A stretch of 64,000 bases of DNA. Source: Leucocoprinus leucothites (taxonomy: Eukaryota; Basidiomycota; Agaricomycetes; Agaricales; Agaricaceae). Both the position numbers and the translations under genes were made by a program. The notes beneath the pieces were generated by a model, which was not told where the DNA came from, did not search any database, and saw nothing but the letters and a program-made list of their open reading frames with translations. This document shows positions 44,957-53,440 of this stretch, piece by piece (within the stretch, counting starts at the first letter, position 1; every line of letters begins with the position of its first letter). The stretch spans positions 1,116,001-1,180,000 of the forward strand of contig JAACJO010000004.1 of the NCBI GenBank assembly GCA_013368445.1. Reading direction: 5' to 3'.

Positions 44957-47725
44957 ATGGTGTCTTATACTACATTGACTACGAATTCTATCAATATGAC
45001 TGCACCAGCACATTGGGTGGACCTCAAGGGTACACCTCCACCGTCTTTGGACCCCATCAACATCGTTGACACTGAAACATGTGTCTCAACCTACAAGCGC
45101 GACCGCTCTATCTCGCCCGCGCTTTCTATCAAATCAACCAAACACTCCGCTCGCGATGACGCCAAGTTGGCCGCCTCATCCAGAGCAGGATCTGATATCG
45201 AAGAAAGTGGTGAGAGTGATTCTGATTCATCTGGATCTTCAACCCCTTCCTCCCCCATAAACGTACATGCTGCACTTTCCCGTGCAGCCTCACACTCCTC
45301 CCTCAGAACTCCTCCTCCTCCATCGTCGCATTCCAAACGGGCCCGTGCTCGTGATGTCCACAGAGGATTGGAGTCTACACCCAAAGCCGTCTCAAGAACC
45401 ACGTCGATGAGCGCATATGACGGTTTCAAGTCACCCATTCCCTTCCGTCCATTCGGCGAGGGATTCCTTGGTGAGCTCAACAAACCTGACCCTCTGAACT
45501 TGGACTCCTGCGGGGATGCATGGAGCGACCAAGAGGATGGGATTATCACGAACGGGGAACCTGCCATTCGGTTCTTTGGACCCCCACCCACCTCAAGGCT
45601 GCCTCATGCGATCCATGGATCCAATGAGTCAGCAAATGCTGTGCCAACCGGCACTCCGGCTACCTTCTTTGCCGGTTCATCCAATACTAATGACGTCACA
45701 CATGATGTCACACATGATGTCACTGGTGACATCACTGCACAGCCGCAGGAGCCTAGGCCTGCACAGCCACATCTACTGGATCTTAAGGATCCATCGAACA
45801 CTGCCACCGAAGAGACCGTTGTTGTCGGTGAAGCCACTTACAAAGCACTGGAGGCGCTTAAATATGCTACAAATTTCTTCAAGCACCGTGCGGCGCTAGG
45901 ATTACAACCTGGCAGAAAGGATCCAAGAGTTCCCCAGATGGGGGAACCAATATATTGTCTACTCACCACTATGTTTGAAACAGGCTGGGACCGGCTCCCC
46001 ATCAATGGCGAAAGCGGTCTCACCATCGTAGATGCATTAAGGCACTACTACGGCCCGCCTCCCGATATCCCCATGACGGATTCGTCCCCCCCTCCCAAAG
46101 GTAAAGGGAAGGGAAAAAAGGCACATAATTCTCATCCATCTACCATCCCTACCCCCCTATTCCCGCCTGGCATTGTCATTGGGCAAACTAATCTTACAGC
46201 GCGCATCGACGATGATCGCATGAGCATCGACCAAGCCCCTCCCGCTGAGGGCACCACTCCTCTCCCCCAGGATGACGTTTCGTCCGTGTCAGGCTCCCTG
46301 AAGGCAAGGAATAACATTACGTCTTCCAAGCCCTCTGGTCCTATTTGCGTCTCCCGGGCTCCCCCTCCACCTTCCAATCACGTGACTCCAAGGAATGGGA
46401 ATGGAAACTTCGAGCACTCAGTTGGGCGTCCCTCCTCTGATGGCCAGGCTCAGCCATCAAAACCTAACCCCAAGGGCGCCTCTGACATGCTGCCTCCTAT
46501 TCCCCCTCCTGACCGTAAGGCATCCATCAAACCCCTTACGGAACACTTCAACAAGAAGAATGTGTCGTTCGCCAATGCCGCCCGACAGGGTGTCCAGCCG
46601 GCGACTCCCTCTTCCAACTCTTCTTCTAACATTGATGGGGTTAAGATGCGAGAAATGATACTCGCCTTCCCTGAATTATCATATGACAAAGTCCTTGCTA
46701 TGTACAAGGCAGGCTTTGGAGGCGCCCAACCTCAAGTGCCCGAGCCTTCAACCATAAGCACCCCGCGTGCTAAACCTAAAATGACCACGCACGGACCTAC
46801 CCGTCGTCAAGTCCTCATCCCGTTTGAAGGGAACATCATCGCTGACTGTATCAAAGACTTCAACAAGGCTGCCGAATTCTGTAACCATGGTCTTACCGCC
46901 GCTCAATCCAAACTTCGCATGGAATCAGTCCGTGAATCATATAATGGCATATCAATTGTCACCTCAGGTGTCGCTTCCCCTGCTGACCTGGAAACCATCA
47001 AATCCTGGCTTAAAAAAGCCTGGCAACTAGGAGACGCCATCCCCATTGAGCCTTGTCTCCCACAATCTAAATTGTTCCTTAAAATCGTCGGCGTCCCTTA
47101 TTGGGTAGCCAACTCTTCCAACCCCCTTTCCCCTGCGTTCGTGGAACAAGCCCTCGGACAATCTACTTTGTTCGAAAATGTTATTCTTGCCGCCCGCCCT
47201 CGCGTTATGAAAGCCTCCCCAAAATCGGACACGGCCGTCATGTGGTTTGATATTTGGGATTCCCAAAATGGTACTAAGGCCAAGACATTGGTCAACCATA
47301 CTATCAACTTTGGCCGACATGTCGGAACCATCCGGGCTACTAGTATGCACCCCGGCATTGCGCAATGCAGGAACTGCTGGCGTTGGGGTCATCCCACTCA
47401 TGCATGTCGCACCCTTGGCGCACGCTGTCAAATTTGTGGTGGTCCTCATCGCATCGAAAACCATCGATCCATGGCCTGGTGTTGTAAGGCCAATCCCAAA
47501 TCCAACCCCCCCTGTGACGCCACTCCTGAGGGCATCCCATGTCCTCACCTGGAGAACTTCAAATGCCTGAACTGCAAAGGCGATCATCACGCAAATGACA
47601 TCAAATGTCCATTCTGGAGGAACAGGTTCGATCGAACCTGGCATTCCAATAAAGCCGCCGAATCATGCACCGCACATGCAGTTCGCGCTAATTCCAATTG
47701 CTCCAGTGGCAGAGTTGCTGTTTAA
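44957..47725 (+). CDS. LINE-A ORF1 protein, intact (922 aa)
   Basis: A gag-like RNA-binding protein of a non-LTR retrotransposon, expected to package LINE RNA in cytoplasmic particles. ATG 44957 is the first start inside the element and matches the copies at 58979 and 28380. Order: a short polar N-terminus with HWVDLKGTPPPSLDP (about 20-35), a Ser/Asp-rich acidic stretch, a conserved SAYDGFKSPIPFRPFGEGF block, a long Pro/Ser-rich middle with basic KGKGKGKK, a folded region (FEGNIIADCIKDF to WFDIWDSQNGTKAK), and three zinc knuckles. These are C804-C817 (CX2CX4HX4C), 824-836 (CQICGGPHRIENH) and 870-884 (CLNCKGDH...C). It ends at TAA 47723-47725, two bases before the ORF2 ATG. Coupled translation of ORF2 by reinitiation is an inference. 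Confidence 0.9.
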   Translation: MVSYTTLTTNSINMTAPAHWVDLKGTPPPSLDPINIVDTETCVSTYKRDRSISPALSIKSTKHSARDDAKLAASSRAGSDIEESGESDSDSSGSSTPSSPINVHAALSRAASHSSLRTPPPPSSHSKRARARDVHRGLESTPKAVSRTTSMSAYDGFKSPIPFRPFGEGFLGELNKPDPLNLDSCGDAWSDQEDGIITNGEPAIRFFGPPPTSRLPHAIHGSNESANAVPTGTPATFFAGSSNTNDVTHDVTHDVTGDITAQPQEPRPAQPHLLDLKDPSNTATEETVVVGEATYKALEALKYATNFFKHRAALGLQPGRKDPRVPQMGEPIYCLLTTMFETGWDRLPINGESGLTIVDALRHYYGPPPDIPMTDSSPPPKGKGKGKKAHNSHPSTIPTPLFPPGIVIGQTNLTARIDDDRMSIDQAPPAEGTTPLPQDDVSSVSGSLKARNNITSSKPSGPICVSRAPPPPSNHVTPRNGNGNFEHSVGRPSSDGQAQPSKPNPKGASDMLPPIPPPDRKASIKPLTEHFNKKNVSFANAARQGVQPATPSSNSSSNIDGVKMREMILAFPELSYDKVLAMYKAGFGGAQPQVPEPSTISTPRAKPKMTTHGPTRRQVLIPFEGNIIADCIKDFNKAAEFCNHGLTAAQSKLRMESVRESYNGISIVTSGVASPADLETIKSWLKKAWQLGDAIPIEPCLPQSKLFLKIVGVPYWVANSSNPLSPAFVEQALGQSTLFENVILAARPRVMKASPKSDTAVMWFDIWDSQNGTKAKTLVNHTINFGRHVGTIRATSMHPGIAQCRNCWRWGHPTHACRTLGARCQICGGPHRIENHRSMAWCCKANPKSNPPCDATPEGIPCPHLENFKCLNCKGDHHANDIKCPFWRNRFDRTWHSNKAAESCTAHAVRANSNCSSGRVAV

Positions 47726-50700
47726 ATATGTCTGGTAAGAACAAACCCATCTCTTCTGTTCGTATCTATTCGCAAAACGTGGGACGCTCTTATGTCCTGG
47801 TTGATACCATACTTGAGTCCAAAAAATTGGACTTTGAAATAATCTTTCTACAGGAACCTCCATGGAACCATATTCGGAAAGCACCTTCTACGACTAACCC
47901 TGAAGGGGATGATGTCATTGGTGCCCCTATTCACCCGGAATGGCTGTGTATGGTTCGCCCTACCAAGCCCAACGATCCCCGACCCCGTACTCTGACTTAT
48001 GTTCACAGATGCCTACTTCGCATGAGGCCCATTCTTCATCAGGAGTGGGTTAACCACCGCGATATACAAATATTGGGTCTATTCAACCAGGGTAACTATA
48101 TCCATCTACTTAACATATACTCGGACTCGTCCTCATCGGCGATCAATTTCCTTTCAACAAACTTCATCAACATCCCTGATGTTATATATATGGGAGGGGA
48201 CTTCAATTGTTGATCTCCAGAATGGGACCCTTCAGCTACTTACGTCCCTATGTCAGCTATAACTCTGACGGAGTTAGCGGATAGCTTCAATCTTACAAGG
48301 TCCTCACCGACCTCATTATCCCCTACTCATTTCTCTTCCATTGAAAGTCATGACAATTCGGTTATCGATCTTATTTTTTGTGCTAACAATTCCACCTCCC
48401 ACATCATCGATGTCAATTCGAGACTCCCATCGGATCATGCACCCTTGATTATGGATCTTCCAATCTGTCCAGATTATATTAATTATAAAAAATGAGTACT
48501 ACCGAAAGATAGCGATGAAGAGACGGCTTTCATTTCTCAAGTCTCTGAGCATCTAGCGGCCCTTGACTGTTCGGACATTCGGTCCACTTCCTGTCTGAAC
48601 GATATTTCTAACTCCATTTCTCGAATCTTTCATGAATCTTGGAATACGAACTCTAAAACTGTATGGATTACTAACCGGTCAAAGGAATGGTGGAACCCCC
48701 ACTGTTCTGAGACTCTTCTTACCTACAGAAGAACAAAGGATCATAAGGACTGGCAAGCATTCAGAGCGGCTACCAGAGCCGCCAAACGCTCCTTTTTCGA
48801 TATGCGCATCCATGAAATCGCATCGACCAACAAACGACCCTGGGATCTCATGGATTGGGTAAAACAACATAAACTCCCCGCCGTTGAGGGAATCCACCAT
48901 CAAGGACGACCTTGCAATGACCTTCTGGACCTATGGAACGCACTCCATTCTTCGTACAACTCAGCATCTGGTCGTCCGGTAAGCTCTAACATTCTGAATG
49001 AAATGAAACATCTCCCCCCCCCGTTCCTGGACAAACTTTTCCGTCCTTGAACTCACCGAATCCCTCTTGTCATGCGCTAATTCTTCAGCACCCGGACCTG
49101 ATCACGTCTCCTGGAAACACCTAAAGTCCATCGTCGCCCACAATGAATGCCTCAAAAACATTCTACTCATTGCTAACGCGTGCGTACGTCTCTCTTACTG
49201 GCCGAGTCACTTCAAGGACTCGGTTTCTATCATCATTCCTAAGCCGAATAAACCGGCATATGATACACCAAAAGTGTTTTGCCCCATTGTTCTACTAAAC
49301 ACTTTAGGTAAATTAATCGAGAAGATGATTGCTCGCCGCATGCAGTTTGAAGCGGTATCCCTAGATGTTCTCCACCCTAATCAAATGGGCGGCATTATCC
49401 AACAATCCACTGAGGATGCAGGAGTATTCCTCACTCACATCATTCGGACCGGATGGGCTAAAGGTATGGTTACTAGTGTCTGTGCTTTTGATATCGCCCA
49501 ATTCTTCCCCTCCCTAAACCACGAAATCCTCACTAACATTCTACAACGACAGGGGTTCACCCCAGAACTTGTCAATTTCTTTTCACACTATCTCATAGGT
49601 CGATCCACTCAATTCATGTGGAACACTTTCCTATCCGACGCCCATGACCTGGATGTTGGCGTTGGGCAAGGTTCCGCTCTATCACCCATTCTATCCGCGC
49701 TCTATCTAGTGCCCCTCATGTTCATGTTCGACCAACGCGCTTGTTTACAGTCTATCCCTTCTTCCCTTTTATCATTTGTCGATGACGGGCTTTGTATATC
49801 TCAAGCAAAGAATTATACTGACACCATTTCTTCCCTCAAATCAGCTTATTCCATCATTAATTCCATTTGCACCGATCTCGGACTGGTCGTTGAACACGAC
49901 AAGTCTGAGGTCTTTCACTTCTCCCGACGCCATAACAATTCGAATCCCCCCCTTGATCTATCCGATGTTGGCGGCCCTCTACTTTATCCCAAATGTTTCT
50001 GGCGGTACTTAGGTTTCTATTTTGACCATCGACTTTCATTTCAAGAACATGTTCGGTATTACTCCACCAAAGCATTATCCACAGTGAAAGCTATGAATAT
50101 GCTAGGCAACTCCACCCGAGGCCTCCTCCCTCTACAAAAGCGTCTACTCTATAGGTCATGCATTGTCCCTGTGGCCACGTATGGATTCCGACTCTGGTAC
50201 TTTGAAGGTGCTCGTAACAAGGCGCTTCTCAAGTCTTTATCATCCATGCAAAGACGCGTGGCTCTCTGGATCACAGGTGCCTTCCGCACTTCTCCAACAG
50301 GCGGCGCTGAAAGCATTGCTGGACTCATTCCAATCCACCTCCATCTTTGTAAATTAGCTATTCGTTCGTCGTATCAAGTCTCTACTTTACCCTCTAATCA
50401 TGCATTACGTTCTCTTCTATCTAAGGACTTTTCTCTCAACTCCTTCCCTCATCCCCAATCGCTTCGCCTTCTCACCCCAGCCAAAAAAGCTAAAGTCAAA
50501 GGCCCTCTTATCGATGTAGATAGTTCTCTTTCTCATCTTTCAGAATCATTTTCTCCATTCGCCCCTGAATCAAAACCCGGATCTCGTCTTATGGACATCT
50601 TTCCTGATTCTATTCACTTTCACCCATGCAATCGCTCGGATAAACACGAAATGTACAAACATGTATCATCTCTCGACTCCGTTTTTTCTTCTTCTTCCTC

Positions 50701-51323
50701 TGATCGTAATTGTATCTCAGTTGTTACTGATGCTTCTGTTCCACTCGTAGGTTCCCTTCAGGTGGTTTCGGTGGCACATTTATATCGCGGCGGACGACAA
50801 GTGTCCCATGCAAAACAGGCTAGCGGTCGAGCGTCGTCTACTGATGCCGAACTCTATTCCATTCGTATCGGCATCGCCAAGGCCATTTCTCTCCAGTGCG
50901 ACCACATTATCCTCATCACCAACTGCCTCCCAGCAGCCAAGCTGGCAGTCAATCCCTCTATACACTCGAGTCAATCACATTCTTTTTTTTTTTTTTTTTT
51001 TTTTTAAATCAAGTGCGACCCCGGAGGGGTCCCCAATTTATAATGTGGTGTGCGATAGCAGTCTGCACCCAACTACTACAACATGCAGAAAGTACCGCTA
51101 CCAACTACACATCTACATAGCTAGGAATACATATACGAGTCCAAAGTCCGCCTAGTACAAACGATATCTTCACACAGTGGTACATAGTTCGAAATGAAAG
51201 CATACTACAATACAAGTCGGGTTGTTCTGATTTACCAGCGGATGGAAAATGCACGGCATGGATCTTGGTGACCCACCACGCACAGCGCGGGGGTGGACAA
51301 TGCAACCAGTAGGGAAGAGAACC

Positions 51324-53440
51324 CTACAGACGTGACCAAGCGGCATCACGGCAATGGTTTTCAAGCCAAAGCTGGTCAAACTGGTGTCGCCAGAATGGGC
51401 ACTTGCGATCGTCAGCTGCATGCGGCTTGGTGCAGTTGACGCACTTGATGTGAGGACAGGGATCCTCGGTGGCGGTGGGCAGGATAGGGGGATTGGCCTT
51501 CGGACTCCCCTTACAACAGCTCGAGTAGGAGCGGTGGTTCTCAGTATGATGAGGACCGCCGCAGGCGGCGCATTGTAGCACATGAGCGTGGCACGATGAG
51601 GTAGAGTGACCCCAGCGCCAGCAACGCTGACATTGAGGACTGCCGGGATGAGCGCGTGCAGCCCGGATCACGGACTGAACACCCTCGAAGTGGAGGTACT
51701 TGCCCAGGAGCTTCTTGGCACTCGCTCCTGATTGAGAGTCCCAGAGGTCGAACCAGACGGTGGCGGTGTCGGCTCTGGTGGAGTTACGCATGATGCGTAC
51801 GGAGGAAACATCTGCGAAAATGTCCTTGAAGGCGGACAAATGCATGTGGTCGGTCATGTGAGTCGGCATGATGCGGATGCCGTTCACAAAGTAGGGGACG
51901 TTGAGGACCTTGAGGTAGAACCTCGACCTGGGGCGGCGCGTCTTGATCACAAAGGGGGCGGTGAAGACGGAGGGGATGGAGGACTCAATTGTTAGATTAT
52001 GACCAGCTTCAGCCTCACCCCCTTTGTCTAAATGGGGATAGTTATAGTCACATGACCATACTGTGCACAGACCATGTAGCTAGGTATATAAGGAGGGCCT
52101 CAGCCTCCCAATCAATTATCTTCTTCCCCACTTTTGTGTGTGTGTCAGTGTCAGTGTCTGAGCTTTCCTCTACTCTCTTATCATCCTCTACTCTCTATCA
52201 TTTTACATTCTAACATCAATGACGTCACAGTCGGCGTCAGAGGGAACGGAGGAGGTGTGCAGCGCGATCGTGCTGTATGCCTTGGTGATGTTCTCCACAC
52301 GCAAGATCGACTTGGCGCGGGAGAGGGAGTCGTTGAGAAGGCGCATGGCCTTGTGATGGAGATAAGTGACCTCATCGGCACTGCCAACGAAGTCGAGGAA
52401 AAGTTGGTGGCGGGTAGGGCCCACAGTTGTCATGCGCGGCTTCCGAGTGGCGGGGGCGGGGGCTTGGGCAGCCTGATGCATAGCGGTGATGTGATCAGGG
52501 TCGAGATCAGGGTGGGATTGCGCCAACTTAATGAGTGACGTAACCCCGGCGGGGCGGGCCGCCTCGGCGAAGGACTTCTTGACCAAGGTGGGAGGAGGGG
52601 GCGCTTTGGTGGGCACTCGCTGAGCTTGGCCATCAGACCTAACCCTAGCTTGGGGGGGGCTACTAGCGCGTGCTTTAGCAGGCGCTTGCTTGGGCAGTAA
52701 GGTGGGACGGGCCGGGGCGGGCCAATGATCCGGGGGAGTCTGTTTGGGCGCTTTGGGAGAGCCCATGTCAATGTCACGTGGTTCCGCTTTGTCAGCGGAT
52801 CCATGGATCGCCTCATGGGCGACGTGCGTACGTTTAGGGTAGGCCCCCTCGATTCTGGTGGCACAGTCCCGAATGAAATCTGCAAATGTGGCCCATCCCT
52901 GGGCTCGCATTCGCTCACTGACGAGGGCCATGTCGCCTTGGTCTCGGTTGAAAACTTCTGCAACCAACCCAACAAGAGTCGGGATGATCACGGCAGTGGT
53001 GGCCTCTGGAAGAGGGCCCGATGGAACGTTCCCGACGAAGCGGGAGAAGAAACGAATCCCAGCAAGAGCCCGGGTCTCAACAGACTCCTCAGTTGACCCG
53101 GAGGAGACAGCGGACGGCGGTGCTGGGGGGGGAGATCCTTCACGGGGTAGAACATCTGTCCACCAGCAGTGAAGGGTTTTGGGGATGGCGACGGAATGTC
53201 AGCCGCGGGAGTGACCACCGACCGCAACAAAATGTCAGTGGCAGGCAGGGAAGAGGGTCCAGGTGACAAAATGTCAGCCTGGGGAGGTCCGAGGAACCCG
53301 CGAACGTTGCGGGGGTCGTCGTAGGGGTTGAGATGTTCATCTTTGGACATCTCGGCGATGTTGAGCTCGTCAGCGGAGGCCTCGGCGGACTCGGTAGATT
53401 GGCGGGGGGGGCCTTTAGACTTAGACTTTCGCTTGCCCAT
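51324..53440 (-). pseudogene. ORF1 of H9 (Ha1 type), one homopolymer frameshift plus SL5
   Basis: ATG 53440 (MGKRKSKSKGPPRQS). N-terminal acidic stretch (ELNIAEMSKDEHLNPYDDP), Pro/Ser linker, then a 1-nt slip in a G8/C8 run near 53128 changes frame. The correct frame resumes before AVIIPTLVGLVAEVF and runs through HGSADKAEPRDIDMG, the Pro-rich stretch, TTVGPTRHQLFLDFVG and SYSTIALHTSSV-like sequence to SL5. After SL5: WFDLWDSQSGASAKK, knuckles CQRCWRWGHSTSSC, CAACGGPHHTENH and CVNCTKPHAADDRKC, and the end WLENHCRDAAWSRL. About 628 codons, so close to intact. Confidence 0.9.
51990..52215 (+). mobile_element. SL5: 226-bp solo LTR with TCAAT duplication
   Basis: Begins TGTTAGATTATG and ends TTCTAACA, with 6-bp inverted termini TGTTAG/CTAACA. 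TCAAT flanks it at 51985-51989 and 52216-52220, and the H8 relative reads straight across this site (CTCAATGGCGTC). It contains TATATAAGGAGG at 52085-52096 and a short TGTGTGTGTCAGTGTCAGTG repeat. No internal region. Size and termini suggest a Ty1/copia LTR, but no copia pol is linked, so the class is uncertain. Confidence 0.9.
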
